Below are positions 33,583 to 42,814 of a stretch of DNA of 64,000 nt, piece by piece; position 1 is the first letter of the stretch, and each line of letters starts with the position of its first letter. The stretch lies in NCBI GenBank assembly GCA_963730315.1, contig CAVSRD010000019.1:1-64000 (forward strand), given 5' to 3'. Under the pieces are notes generated by a model. The model was not told the origin of the DNA, made no database searches, and saw only the letters and a list, made by a program, of their open reading frames with translations. The position numbers were made by a program, and so were the translations under genes. The stretch is from VRUE01 sp963730315 (GTDB lineage: Bacteria; Actinomycetota; Thermoleophilia; Solirubrobacterales; 70-9).

Positions 33583-35423
33583 CCGTCCTTACCACTCTTC
33601 GAGGTGGAGCGCGACCGACCGCCCCCGCGGCGGCGCCGGCTGCTGCGCGAGGCGGGAGATTCTAGAGCCTCCGGCTGCGATTCGCCCCCGTCGGCGCCGC
33701 CGGCGCCGTTGCCCGCCTCGGCGCCGGGCAGCGAGGCGACCGCCGCGGCCCGCTCGACCCTCTCGATCCGCACCAGCTTGCGCTCGCCGACGAACCGGCC
33801 GCCGCCGGTGACGCTGACCACGTAGGAGTCGATCCGGGCGACCGCGTCGTCGGGGTTGTACATGTGCGGCTCCTCAATCGTCACCAGCACCTCCTCGCCG
33901 ACCTTGAACGGCAGCGCCCGCTCCTCGATTTCCGCCCGGCTGCCGGTCTCGACCAGCTCGAAGGTCTCGATCGGCAGGGCATCGGTGCCTTCGAAGTGGA
34001 ACTGCTTGCCGGTCTCCCGCTCCAGCTCGGCGAGGCCGCTGTCGGGCTCGATCAGCTCCGCCGCAACCTTCGGATTGACCCGCAGCAGGAACGCCTCTGT
34101 GTCGCGGTCGGCGAGGTCGCGCATCTCACGCAGCCCTTCCAGCGCCACCGTCTCGGAGGAGAGGACGACGCCCTCGCCGTCGCAGGTGGGGCAGGGCGCG
34201 GTGAGGATCTCCCGCACCCCGTCGGTGACGTTCTGACGGGTCATCTCGACCAGGCCCAGCGGCGAGACCTCGACCACGTAGCTCTTCGACTTGTCCGCGT
34301 CGAGCGCCTTGCGCATCGTCTTCAGGACTTTGTCGCGGTTCTTGGCGCGAGCCATGTCGATGAAGTCGATGACGATGATCCCGCCGATGTCACGCAGCCG
34401 CAGCTGGCGCACCGCCTCCTCGGCGGCCTCGGTGTTGACCCGGGTGATCGTCTCCTCCAGCCCGCCCTTGCCGCGGCCGGTGAAGCTGCCGCTGTTGACG
34501 TCGATCACGGTGAGCGCCTCCGCGTAGTCGATCACCAGGTAGCCGCCGGAGGGCAGGTCGACGCGCCGCTCGAGGGTCGACTCGATCTCCTTGTCGACAC
34601 CCCATTTCTCCAGCAGCGGCTTCTTGCCCTTGTAGAGCTCGACCTTGTCGACCAGCTCCGGCGCGGTGCGCTGGAAGAAGCCGGTGACTCGGTCGAGCTG
34701 CTTCGGCGAGTCGATGATCGCCGTTTCGAACTCGACCAGGAAGACGTCGCGCAGGACGCGGACCGGCAGGTCCGCCTCCTGGAAGACCAGGCCCGGCGCC
34801 TTGGTCTGCTCGTTGCGGCGCTCCAGCACCTCGTAGAGCTTGTGCAGGTATCCGATCTCGCGCACGAAGTCGGATTTCTTCGCGCCGTGGGCGGCGGTGC
34901 GGACGATCAGCCCGCCCGGGCCCTTGTAAGTGCGGTCGACCATCTTGCGCAGCCGGTCGCGCTCCGATTCCGACAGCCGCCGGCTGATCCCGACCCCACC
35001 CCCCTGCGGCGCGTAGACCAGGTAGCGGCCGGCGATCGAGAGGTTCATCGAGAGCCGCGCGCCCTTCGTCTTCAGCGGGTCCTTGACGACCTGGACCAGG
35101 ATCTCCTGGCCGGACTTGAGCAGCTCGCCGATCCGGCGGCCGCTGCCGCGGCCCCGCTTCGGCGCCTGCTGGCCGTTCGGCAGGACGATCTCGTCGACGT
35201 GGAGGAAGCCGTTGCGCTCGAGGCCGATGTCGACGAAGGCGGCCTCCATTCCGTTGAGGACGTTGTCGACTTTGCCCTTGTAGATGTTGCCGACGATCGA
35301 ACGCCGGCCGCGCCGCTCTATGTACAGCTCCGCGACGCTCCGTTTGCCGCCTTTCGTCTTCGACTCGAGGACGGCGACTCGGGTCTCGCCGCGATCGGCG
35401 GACACCAGGATGGTTTTCTTCAT
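33579..35423 (-). CDS. rng: Ribonuclease E/G family endoribonuclease
   Basis: Endonuclease for rRNA and mRNA processing, 614 residues. It opens with KKTILVSADRGETRVAVLE, then an S1-like domain (VGNIYKGKVDNVLNGMEAAFVDIGLERNGFL). The catalytic DNase I-like domain shows the Mg-binding aspartates in VIDVNSGSFTG and IVIDFIDMA, and the zinc-link CPTCDGEG. The C-terminus is short and basic, without the long degradosome scaffold of enterobacterial RNase E, so RNase G-like in size. It stands directly upstream of rplU with a 4-nt overlap, so processing and ribosomal protein genes share a transcript. Confidence 0.94.
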   Translation of the reverse strand: MKKTILVSADRGETRVAVLESKTKGGKRSVAELYIERRGRRSIVGNIYKGKVDNVLNGMEAAFVDIGLERNGFLHVDEIVLPNGQQAPKRGRGSGRRIGELLKSGQEILVQVVKDPLKTKGARLSMNLSIAGRYLVYAPQGGGVGISRRLSESERDRLRKMVDRTYKGPGGLIVRTAAHGAKKSDFVREIGYLHKLYEVLERRNEQTKAPGLVFQEADLPVRVLRDVFLVEFETAIIDSPKQLDRVTGFFQRTAPELVDKVELYKGKKPLLEKWGVDKEIESTLERRVDLPSGGYLVIDYAEALTVIDVNSGSFTGRGKGGLEETITRVNTEAAEEAVRQLRLRDIGGIIVIDFIDMARAKNRDKVLKTMRKALDADKSKSYVVEVSPLGLVEMTRQNVTDGVREILTAPCPTCDGEGVVLSSETVALEGLREMRDLADRDTEAFLLRVNPKVAAELIEPDSGLAELERETGKQFHFEGTDALPIETFELVETGSRAEIEERALPFKVGEEVLVTIEEPHMYNPDDAVARIDSYVVSVTGGGRFVGERKLVRIERVERAAAVASLPGAEAGNGAGGADGGESQPEALESPASRSSRRRRGGGRSRSTSKSGKDG

Positions 35424-35473
35424 CGATTCAACTCAGTTCAGGTAGGTACGCATCGCCGGGCACCATTCGAGGC

Positions 35474-36670
35474 TCACCAGGCGAACCTGCCCTTCTGGCT
35501 GAGGCGCGCTTGCACGTGGATGCTCTGCAGCACTCCCACCGCGAGGAGGGTCGCCAACACGGACGACCCCCCGTAGCTGAGCAACGGCAGGGGGATCCCG
35601 GTGATCGGCATGATCCCGAGGTTCATCCCCACGTTGACGAAAACCTGGAAGAGCAGCATGGCGGCGATCCCGCCTGCCACCAGGGTCCCGTAGGAGTTCT
35701 TCGAAAGCGTCACGATCCGCAGCGCCCGCCAGACAAGCAGGGCGTATAGGGATAGGACTAACGCGGCGCCGAGGAATCCATAGCGCTCACCGATCACCGC
35801 GAAGATGAAGTCGGTGTGCCGCTCGGGGACGAAGTCGAGCCGCGTCTGGGTGGCCCGATCGCCTCGTCCGGTCTTTCCCCCGGAGCCGATGGCGATCTTG
35901 GCCTGGTTCTGCTGGTAGCCCGCGTCGGCGGGGTCCGCGCTGGGATGCAGGAAGGAGGTCAGCCTCTGTTCCTGGTAGCCCTTGAGGATCGGGGTCCCGA
36001 CTGCGGGAGCGACCACGAGGACGATTGCGACGGTTGCCACCAGCGCCGCGCCGATCACCGCGAAGTGCGTCCAGCGGACGCCCCCCACGTACATCACGGC
36101 GAGGGTGATTGCCCCGTACACCAAGGAGGTGCCGAGGTCCGGCTGCAGGAAGACGAGCGCAGCCGGGGCGAAGCCGAGGCAGAGGTAGCGCACCGTGCGC
36201 TGCCTCGCCGAGCCACGCCGGGCGCCATCGATGACGAAGCCGGCAAGGGCCAGCACCAGCAGGACCTTGCCCAGCTCCGATGGCTGGAAGCTGAAGAAGG
36301 GAAGTTCGAAGGAGCGCCGCGAGCCGCGCGCCGCTACGCCGAAGACGAAGACCAGCGCGACGCTGGCGCAGAGGAAGGTGTAGATGCCGACCCGCAGCTC
36401 GCGGAAGCGCGAGTAGTCGATCCGGGCTAGCAGATACATGCCGACCAGACCCAGGACCCCGTAGACCGCCTGGCGGTCGACAAAGTAATGCGGCTTGCCG
36501 GGCACGTCGTGCAGGGTCGCCTGGCCGAGCGTGAAGACGCTGAAGGCGACTAGCCCGAGCGCGGCGATGCCCAGCGCGGCGTCCATGTAGGGAAGGCCGA
36601 GCCGCTCGGCGATTCCCGGGCGCAGCGCGAACGGCTCCGGGCGGGCGCGGCGGGTGCGGGTCGCGTACAT
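35474..36670 (-). CDS. rodA: Rod shape-determining SEDS glycosyltransferase RodA
   Basis: SEDS-family peptidoglycan polymerase that pairs with PBP2. 398 residues from ATG 36670, with about ten helices. Family motifs include SRRSFELPFFSFQPSELGK, FLQPDLGTSLVY (with the conserved Asp), ERHTDFIFAVIGERYGFLG and the final GIMPITGIPLPLLSYGGSS. Its ATG overlaps the mrdA stop (TGATG), so RodA and PBP2 are translationally coupled. RodA rather than FtsW is inferred from this context. Confidence 0.94.
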   Translation of the reverse strand: MYATRTRRARPEPFALRPGIAERLGLPYMDAALGIAALGLVAFSVFTLGQATLHDVPGKPHYFVDRQAVYGVLGLVGMYLLARIDYSRFRELRVGIYTFLCASVALVFVFGVAARGSRRSFELPFFSFQPSELGKVLLVLALAGFVIDGARRGSARQRTVRYLCLGFAPAALVFLQPDLGTSLVYGAITLAVMYVGGVRWTHFAVIGAALVATVAIVLVVAPAVGTPILKGYQEQRLTSFLHPSADPADAGYQQNQAKIAIGSGGKTGRGDRATQTRLDFVPERHTDFIFAVIGERYGFLGAALVLSLYALLVWRALRIVTLSKNSYGTLVAGGIAAMLLFQVFVNVGMNLGIMPITGIPLPLLSYGGSSVLATLLAVGVLQSIHVQARLSQKGRFAW

Positions 36671-38541
36671 CAGCCTGGGCTCCCGCCGTTGGGGCCGCTT
36701 TCGCCAGAGCTGTGCTTGCCGAAATAGGCTTCGAGGATCTGCAGTGCGGCGGGCGCCGCCGATTCGGCTCCGAAGCCGCCTTCCTCGAACGTCACAGCGG
36801 TGACGATACGGGGATTCGGATACGGGGCGAGGATCACGTACCAGGACTGGTCCGCGTGGCCGATCCGCTGCGCGGTTCCCGTCTTGCCCGCAACCGGGAC
36901 CGGGAACCCGCCGAAGACCGCGTAGGAGGTGCCGCCCGGCGCCTGCGCCGCCTCGTGCAGCCCTTCCAGGATCGCCGCCCGGTATCCCGCGTCGACGTGG
37001 ACGTGGCGGCGCGCCTTCGGCTCGAATTCCTTCACCACCCGGCCGGCGGCGTCGTCGACCTGGAGGCCGACGTGCGGGGTGACCACGGTGCCGCCGTTGG
37101 CGACCGCCGCGTAGGCGATCACCATCTGCAACGGATTGGTCTGCAGGTCGCCCTGGCCGGTCGCCAGCTGGATGTTGTCGCCCGCCGACCACGGTCGGTC
37201 GGTTTCGCCCGCCGCGTAGAGCTTGTCGCGCCAACGCTTGGTCGGCAGCAGTCCGACCGCGGCGCCAGGCAGGTCGAGCCCGGTCGGCCGGCCGATCCCC
37301 AGCATGTGGGCCCAGCGCTGCAGGGCGCCGGTGTCCCACATGTCGAGGCCGAGCGTGTAGAAGAAGACGTCGGAGGAGACCTGAAGCGCCGGGACGAGCG
37401 TCAGCGTGCCGTAGGAGGCGCCGCCGGCGTTCCGAAAGGTCTGGCCGCCGACGGTCAGCGAGCCGCCGTCGGTGATCGGCGTGCCGGTCGTGATCGCGCC
37501 GCTGCTCAGCGCCGCGATCGCGGTTATCAGCTTGAAGGTCGAGCCGGTCGGGTACAGCCCGGCGATCGCCCGGTCGGTGAGCGGCGCGGCGACCGGGTCG
37601 CGGTAGAGCGCGTTGACCTGACCCTGGGTCAGCGGCCTGGTGAAGACCGCCGGGTCGAAGGTCGGGAATGAGCCGAGGCCGAGGATCTCGCCGCTGTTCA
37701 CGTTCATCGTCACGAAGCCGCCCGGCAGCCCGCGGGCGGCCAGCGCCGCTTCGCCTGCTTCCTGCACGGCCGAGTCGATCGACAGCCTCAGATCCTCGCC
37801 GGGGACGGGCTGCTTGGAGACCAGCTGGCCGTTCCTGGTCGGCTGGCCGAAGGCGTCGACCTGGATTCGCATCAGCCCCGGTTTGCCGCGCAGGAAGCGA
37901 TCATAGGTGTCCTCGACCCCGTCTTGGCCGATCTCGTCGCCCGGCTGGAGGCCGCGGTAGCGCGGCTCCTTCAGCTGTTCTTCGGAGACCTCGCCGACGT
38001 TGCCGAGGATGTGGGCGGCGAGGGTGCCGTGCGGGTAGCGGCGCACGAAGACGCGCTGCACCTCGACCCCCGGGAAGCGGTCGTGGTTCTCCTCCAGGTA
38101 GTAGACGAGGTAATGGCCGACATCGCGGCGCAGCGTCACCGGCGCGCTCGGCGCCGTGACGAGCTGTTCGTGCATCAGCCTGCGGACGCGGCGCAGGGAG
38201 CTGTGGGTGAGCTCGGCGAGCTGGGCCAGCTCGGCCCGGCGGCGAGTCAGTCGGACCGGCAGCTTGCGAGGGTTGAGCTGCAGCGCCAGGCTGGTGCGGT
38301 TGTCGACCAGCACGCGGCCGCTGCGGTCGAGGATGTCGCCGCGCGGCGCGCTGACCCGATATTCGCGGGTGCGATTGTTGTTCGCCTCCGCCAGGTACTT
38401 TTCGCCGTCCAACACCTGCAGGAACCAGAGGCGGAAGAAGAGCAGGCCGAGGAGGGCCAGCGCGACGCCGCCGAACAGCGCGATCCGCAGCGCCAGCCTG
38501 TTGCTCATCGCCGGTCTGCGTTCGTCGGAGCGGAGATACAT
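36670..38541 (-). CDS. mrdA: Penicillin-binding protein 2 (elongation transpeptidase)
   Basis: Class B PBP of the elongasome, 623 residues. One N-terminal membrane helix (about 17-36, IALFGGVALALLGLLFFRLW), a dimerisation/pedestal region (APRGDILDRSGRVLVDNR), then the transpeptidase with active-site Ser in YPTGSTFKLI (SxxK), SSD in LQVSSDVFFYTLG and VAGKTGTAQR (KTG). ATG 38541 is used; a second in-frame ATG 11 codons later is possible. Gap of 9 nt to mreD upstream and coupled to rodA downstream. Confidence 0.95.
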   Translation of the reverse strand: MYLRSDERRPAMSNRLALRIALFGGVALALLGLLFFRLWFLQVLDGEKYLAEANNNRTREYRVSAPRGDILDRSGRVLVDNRTSLALQLNPRKLPVRLTRRRAELAQLAELTHSSLRRVRRLMHEQLVTAPSAPVTLRRDVGHYLVYYLEENHDRFPGVEVQRVFVRRYPHGTLAAHILGNVGEVSEEQLKEPRYRGLQPGDEIGQDGVEDTYDRFLRGKPGLMRIQVDAFGQPTRNGQLVSKQPVPGEDLRLSIDSAVQEAGEAALAARGLPGGFVTMNVNSGEILGLGSFPTFDPAVFTRPLTQGQVNALYRDPVAAPLTDRAIAGLYPTGSTFKLITAIAALSSGAITTGTPITDGGSLTVGGQTFRNAGGASYGTLTLVPALQVSSDVFFYTLGLDMWDTGALQRWAHMLGIGRPTGLDLPGAAVGLLPTKRWRDKLYAAGETDRPWSAGDNIQLATGQGDLQTNPLQMVIAYAAVANGGTVVTPHVGLQVDDAAGRVVKEFEPKARRHVHVDAGYRAAILEGLHEAAQAPGGTSYAVFGGFPVPVAGKTGTAQRIGHADQSWYVILAPYPNPRIVTAVTFEEGGFGAESAAPAALQILEAYFGKHSSGESGPNGGSPG

Positions 38542-38550
38542 CGGCTTCCC

Positions 38551-39099
38551 CTAGGCTCCCAGCACGGTCGGCTGTTTGCGCCGCCTCACCTTCGGCTCCT
38601 CGACCAGCGCCGGCCGCAGCAGGCGCCGCAGCGCCAGGTAGATCGGCCAGCCGAGGAAGAAGGCGTAGATGCTCTTCAGCAGCATGTCGCGGACGACCAG
38701 CGAGCTGACCGGGGCGTCGAGGCCGAGCATTACCTGCACCAGAGCGAAGCCCAGCTCGGCGAGCAGGGTGAGCCCCATGCAGAGCAGCGGCGGGACCAGA
38801 GAGCTGTGGATCTCGAAGCGTTCGCGGAAGAGACCGGCGAGATAGCCGGCGCTGAGCAGAACCAGCGAGGAGCCGCCGAGCGGCGCGACCAGCAAGCAGT
38901 CGACCAGCAGGCCGATCGAGAAGCCCGAGACGGCTCCGGCCAAGCTGCCGCCGAGCAGGCCCAGCGACACCACCAGGGGGGGCAGGATGTCGGGGCTGGT
39001 GTGGAACAGCTCGACCCGTGAAAAGAAGGAGAGCTGCAGCAGCACGCCGAGGATCGCGATCGCGACGAGGCGGGCGAAGATCTTCGGGGTGACGATCAT
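38551..39099 (-). CDS. mreD: Rod shape-determining protein MreD
   Basis: 182-residue membrane protein with five or six hydrophobic helices (LVAIAILGVLLQLSFFSRVEL, PPLVVSLGLLGGSLAGAVSGF, PLGGSSLVLLSAGYLAGLF). The helix with GAVSGFSIGLLVDCLLVAPLG is the most family-like segment. Basic C-terminal tail (VRRRKQPT). Its ATG overlaps the mreC stop by 4 nt, and it precedes mrdA. Confidence 0.9.
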   Translation of the reverse strand: MIVTPKIFARLVAIAILGVLLQLSFFSRVELFHTSPDILPPLVVSLGLLGGSLAGAVSGFSIGLLVDCLLVAPLGGSSLVLLSAGYLAGLFRERFEIHSSLVPPLLCMGLTLLAELGFALVQVMLGLDAPVSSLVVRDMLLKSIYAFFLGWPIYLALRRLLRPALVEEPKVRRRKQPTVLGA

Positions 39100-39947
39100 C
39101 GAGGCGAACCCCCGGTCAGCACCTGCACCATGTCGAGGTTGGCCAGGTCGGCGTAGGGCCGCAGGCGGACCTGCTGGCTCGCCTCCTGCTCGACGATCGA
39201 GGCGCTGATCACTTCGCCGATCGGCAGGCCGGGCGGGAACAGCGAGGCGAGGCCCTGGGCGCGCCAGCCGGCTGTCACGACGGCCTGGCCGACGTGGATG
39301 TCCTTGCTCGACTGGATGAAGTCGAGGATCAGTTCTTCGGGATTGCCGACGTCGGGCCGGGTCACCCCCTGCACACCGCCGGGGACGACCTTGGCCGAGA
39401 CGGCGCTCGCGTGGTCGGTGATCAGGGCCGCCTGCGAGGAGCCTCCCTCGACGGAGGCGATCCTGCCGACCAGCCCGTCACCGCTGACCACCGGGTCGTC
39501 GACCCGGACGCCGTCGTCCTTGCCCATGTCGATCGTCACCGTCGACTGCCAGACGGTCGGGGAGCGGGCGATCACCCGGCCGGTAACCGGTTCGTAGGCG
39601 GAGGCTGCGAGCGCCGGCCCACGATCCAACGCGACCAGCTTGCGCAGCTGGCGGTTCTCCTGCAGCGCCTCCTGGCCGGCAACGGACTGTTCGCGCGCCT
39701 TCGCCAGCTCCGACTTGAGGCGGCTGTTTTCGCCCCTCGCGTCGAACGTCTTGTCGAACCATCCGACCAGGTCGCGAGCCGGCTTCAGGGCGCGATCGGC
39801 AACCGTCTGCAGGGGGCTGAAGACCGTGCTGACGCCCCGCTGCAAGCCCCCCGAGCTCTGCCCGTAGGTGATCGTCAGCAGGACGAAGGACCCGATGATC
39901 AGAAGCGTCAGAACCGCCCTACGGCGGCGTACTTGCTTGCGGTACAC
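39096..39947 (-). CDS. mreC: Rod shape-determining protein MreC
   Basis: 283 residues: a basic N-terminus (RKQVRRRRAVLTLL), one membrane helix (about 11-28), a coiled coil (about 68-105, NSRLKSELAKAREQSVAGQE) and the paired beta-barrel periplasmic domain (VIARSPTVWQSTVTIDMGKDDGV, DPVVSGDGLVGRIASVEGGSSQAALITD). It bridges MreB inside with PBP2/RodA outside. The stop overlaps mreD. A 38-nt gap separates it from mreB. Confidence 0.94.
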   Translation of the reverse strand: MYRKQVRRRRAVLTLLIIGSFVLLTITYGQSSGGLQRGVSTVFSPLQTVADRALKPARDLVGWFDKTFDARGENSRLKSELAKAREQSVAGQEALQENRQLRKLVALDRGPALAASAYEPVTGRVIARSPTVWQSTVTIDMGKDDGVRVDDPVVSGDGLVGRIASVEGGSSQAALITDHASAVSAKVVPGGVQGVTRPDVGNPEELILDFIQSSKDIHVGQAVVTAGWRAQGLASLFPPGLPIGEVISASIVEQEASQQVRLRPYADLANLDMVQVLTGGSPR

Positions 39948-39985
39948 AACTGAACCCTAAGTTTGGCGTTTTGCGTGAACGGCGC

Positions 39986-41035
39986 CTAGGCAACGCGCGT
40001 CGTTCCCGAGTTCATCTTGCTGGCGCGATGGATCGTCTCGAACTCCTCCAGGGAGATCCCGGAGCCGACAGCCACGCATGTCAGTGGCGACTCTGCCAGC
40101 TGGCAGGGCATCTGGCACTCGTCGCGGAGACGCTGTTCGAGTCCTTGCAGGAGCGCGCCCCCTCCCGCCAGGGTAATGCCTCGGTCCATGATGTCCCCCG
40201 CCAGCTCCGGCGGAGTGCGGTCGAGCGTGTCCTTGACCGCGTCGACGATGTGGCCGATCGGTTCGTCGAGCGCCTCCCGCACCTCCGCCGAGCCGAGCGT
40301 GATCGTCTTCGGCAGGCCGGAGACGAGGTCGCGGCCGCGGATCTCCACCTCGACCTCCTCCGCCAGGTCCGAGGCCGAGCCGGCCTCGAGCTTGACCTCC
40401 TCGGCGGTCTGCGTGCCGATCGCCAGTTTGTAGTGGTGTTTGCAGTGGTTGACTATCGCCTCGTCGAGCTCGTCGCCCCCGACCCGAATCGACTGCGAGA
40501 CGACGATCCCGCCGAGCGAGATCACCGCCACCTCGGTGGTGCCGCCGCCGACGTCAACGATCAGCGAGCCGGTCGGCTCGGCCACCGGCAGGCCGGCGCC
40601 GATCGCCGCCGCCATCGGCTCCTCGATCAAGTAGGCCTTACGGGCGCCGGCCGAGAGGCAGGCCTCCTCGACCGCTCGCTTCTCGACCCCGGTGACCCCG
40701 GACGGGACGCAGACCACGACCCGCGGGTGTGCGAAGCGATTGGAGTGAACCTGTTTGATGAAGTGGCGCAGCATCTGCTCGGTGACGTCGAAGTCGGCGA
40801 TCACCCCGTCCTTGAGCGGCCGAATCGCCGTGATCGTGCCGGGCGTGCGACCCAGCATCCGCTTCGCCTCGACGCCGACCGCGTGGACCTGGCCGTTGCG
40901 TGAGTCGATCGCCACGACCGACGGCTCGGAGAGGACGATGCCGCGACCCCGCACGTAGACAAGCGTGTTCGCGGTGCCGAGGTCCACCGCCATGTCGCGG
41001 CCGCCAAGACCGGTGAGATTGCCAAGGACGCCCAT
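39986..41035 (-). CDS. mreB: Rod shape-determining actin-like protein MreB
   Basis: Actin homologue that guides side-wall synthesis. 349 residues from ATG 41035 (MGVLGNLTGLGGRDMAVDLG). ATP-binding motifs are VDLGTANTLVYVRGRGIV (phosphate 1), LIVDVGGGTTEVAVISLGG (phosphate 2) and GITLAGGGALLQGL (adenosine). An in-frame TTG at 41059 would add 8 residues and is less likely. It heads mreB-mreC-mreD-mrdA-rodA, indicating a rod-shaped cell. An inverted repeat at 41083-41106 lies upstream. Confidence 0.96.
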   Translation of the reverse strand: MGVLGNLTGLGGRDMAVDLGTANTLVYVRGRGIVLSEPSVVAIDSRNGQVHAVGVEAKRMLGRTPGTITAIRPLKDGVIADFDVTEQMLRHFIKQVHSNRFAHPRVVVCVPSGVTGVEKRAVEEACLSAGARKAYLIEEPMAAAIGAGLPVAEPTGSLIVDVGGGTTEVAVISLGGIVVSQSIRVGGDELDEAIVNHCKHHYKLAIGTQTAEEVKLEAGSASDLAEEVEVEIRGRDLVSGLPKTITLGSAEVREALDEPIGHIVDAVKDTLDRTPPELAGDIMDRGITLAGGGALLQGLEQRLRDECQMPCQLAESPLTCVAVGSGISLEEFETIHRASKMNSGTTRVA

Positions 41036-41082
41036 GGGAGATCGGAAATTGCAGCGCAATCATCCCAGATGGCCGAGGTCGA

Positions 41083-41106
41083 CCCGAAATTGGCCCAATT
41101 TGCGGG
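41083..41106. repeat. Inverted repeat upstream of mreB
   Basis: CCCG-AAATTGG-C-CCAATTT-G-CGGG, an 11-bp symmetrical AT-cored element with one extra base, in the 94-nt maf-mreB gap. Candidate operator or promoter-proximal hairpin for the mreB cluster. Confidence 0.5.
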
Positions 41107-41129
41107 CTGGACAGGAAGGAGCGATCGCC

Positions 41130-41693
41130 CTACGGGGGCGAACCGCCCTCGAGCAGCGCCGGGGCCAGCTCGGCCAGCAGGCCGACCGGCAGGCCGACCA
41201 CGTTCGACACGCTTCCCTCGATCCGCTCCACCAAGGTGGACCCGAGCGTCTGGATCGCGTACCCGCCGGACCTGCCACGCCACTCACCGAATCGCACGTA
41301 GCGCTCCTTCGCCGCCTCGTCGAGCTCCGCGAACAGCACTGCGGTCCGCTCCAGCCCGCTCCGCTCCTCGCCGTCGACCAGCACCACCAACCCGCTCAAG
41401 ACCTCGTGCGCCCGCCCCGACATCCGCTCCAGGTACCGCCGCGCCTCCGCCTCGTCAGCCGGCTTTCCCAGCGCCCTGCCGTCGAGCACGACGTCGGTGT
41501 CGCAGGCGATCACGAACCCGGCTCGCCCCACCGCCCTCGCCTTGCGCCGCGCGTTCTCGATCACCTCGATCTCCGGCTCCCCCCCGCTCAACTCCTCGAC
41601 CCCGGGCACCACGACCTCGAACTCGACCCCCAGCTTCCGCAGGATCTCGCTCCGCTGCGGCGATCCTGAAGCAAGAGTGACGCGCGGGCTCAC
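41130..41693 (-). CDS. maf: Maf-family nucleotide pyrophosphatase
   Basis: Hydrolyses non-canonical or pyrimidine nucleoside triphosphates. 187 residues. TLASGSPQRSEILRKLGVEF is the conserved N-terminal substrate loop (S-x-R pair), then VIACDTDVVLDGRALGKPAD with the catalytic Asp, and a C-terminal GGYAIQTLGSTLVERIEGSVSNVVGLP typical of the family. The GTG start is 3 nt after the ndk stop. Placement next to mreB is common in bacteria. Confidence 0.94.
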   Translation of the reverse strand: MSPRVTLASGSPQRSEILRKLGVEFEVVVPGVEELSGGEPEIEVIENARRKARAVGRAGFVIACDTDVVLDGRALGKPADEAEARRYLERMSGRAHEVLSGLVVLVDGEERSGLERTAVLFAELDEAAKERYVRFGEWRGRSGGYAIQTLGSTLVERIEGSVSNVVGLPVGLLAELAPALLEGGSPP

Positions 41694-41696
41694 CCG

Positions 41697-42104
41697 CTAC
41701 GCCAGCTCCGGAAACCAAATCTCGATCTCCCGCTCGGCCGACTCATCGGAGTCCGACCCGTGCACCATGTTGTAGGTGACCTCGAGCGCGTAGTCGCCGC
41801 GGATCGACCCGGGCGCCGCCTCGACCGGGTTGGTCGCGCCGATCACCTGGCGCGCCGCCGCGACCGCTTCGTGACCCTCCAGCACGAGCGCGACCAGGGT
41901 GCCGGCGGTGATGAAGGAGACCAGCTCGCCGAAGAACGGCTTCTCGGTGTGCTCGGCGTAATGCTTGTTGGCGATCGGCTCGTCGGCCCGCATCGTCTTC
42001 AGCGCAGCGATCCGCAGCCCCTTGCGCTCGAACCGGGCGATCACCTCGCCGGTCAGGGCCCGCTCGAAGGCGTCAGGCTTTACGAGGATCAGGGTCCGGC
42101 TCAC
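41697..42104 (-). CDS. ndk: Nucleoside diphosphate kinase
   Basis: Equilibrates NTP pools by a phospho-His intermediate. With the GTG start at 42104 it has 135 residues, normal length. TLILVKPDAFERALTGEVIARFE is the N-terminal family segment; YNMVHGSDSDESAEREI contains the active His115. The start lies 32 nt inside the 3' end of the zinc-ribbon protein gene. Confidence 0.97.
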   Translation of the reverse strand: MSRTLILVKPDAFERALTGEVIARFERKGLRIAALKTMRADEPIANKHYAEHTEKPFFGELVSFITAGTLVALVLEGHEAVAAARQVIGATNPVEAAPGSIRGDYALEVTYNMVHGSDSDESAEREIEIWFPELA

Positions 42105-42753
42105 GGCTGGGGCTCCTTTGCGTTCGTTTCTGCCTCTCAGGCGGCTTGGCGGCGGCGCGGCCGGGCTCCTTCTCGGCGGGGGAGGCGGCCCGTTTGCCGC
42201 GCTCGGGCTTTCGTTTCGGCGCTTTGCGCTCCTCCCGGGTCGCTCGCTGCCGCTCTCCGCCGCCCGCTTTGCGCTCCCCGCCACCGCGTTTCCGTCGCTG
42301 CGGCTCACGCTCGTCGAGCGCCGTCTCGCAATAGGGGCAGAGGGCCCAGCGCCGATCGACGGGCTTGCCGCAGTTGTGGCAGGGATCCTTGAGGCGGCGC
42401 TGGCACTGCGGGCAGCGCAGGTAGGACTTCTCAACCGGGAAGCCGCAACCGGGGCAGGACAGCTCTTCGAGCTGCCGCACCCGCAGCTCCGCGGCCTTGA
42501 TCTCAAGCTCCCGTTCGTGGGCGTCCTCGAGGAACTCGGGCGGTCGGACGATCGCGTAGACAGCCGTGCCAAGGTAGGGAATGAAGGAGGCGAGGGTTGC
42601 GCAACCGACCAGGAAGGGATCGGAGATGCGGCGCTTGGCGTCGAGATAGGTGAAGACGATCAGCGCCAGCCAGACGACGACCAGCATCAGGACGAGGAGG
42701 TTGACGACCAGGTTGAGGCCGCCGTTGCTGATGCCGAAGATCGCTAGTGCCAT
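42073..42753 (-). CDS. Zinc-ribbon membrane protein
   Basis: 226 residues: two N-terminal membrane helices (about 10-35 VVNLLVLMLVVVWLALIVF and 48-68), then zinc-ribbon pairs SCPGCG, RCPQCQ, PCHNCG and LCPYCE forming two treble-clef or ribbon units at about 98-140. A long, strongly basic, disordered tail follows (KRKPERGKRAASPAEKEPGRA). The layout resembles double zinc-ribbon membrane proteins of unknown function. A TAGACT hexamer lies about 30 nt upstream. The tail overlaps the start of ndk. Confidence 0.75.
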   Translation of the reverse strand: MALAIFGISNGGLNLVVNLLVLMLVVVWLALIVFTYLDAKRRISDPFLVGCATLASFIPYLGTAVYAIVRPPEFLEDAHERELEIKAAELRVRQLEELSCPGCGFPVEKSYLRCPQCQRRLKDPCHNCGKPVDRRWALCPYCETALDEREPQRRKRGGGERKAGGGERQRATREERKAPKRKPERGKRAASPAEKEPGRAAAKPPERQKRTQRSPSREPDPDPRKA

Positions 42754-42814
42754 GGCTGGGCGTCCCGCCGGGGGGAGCGGTGAGTCTACTTCGACGCGGC
42801 CGCGGCGAGACCTG

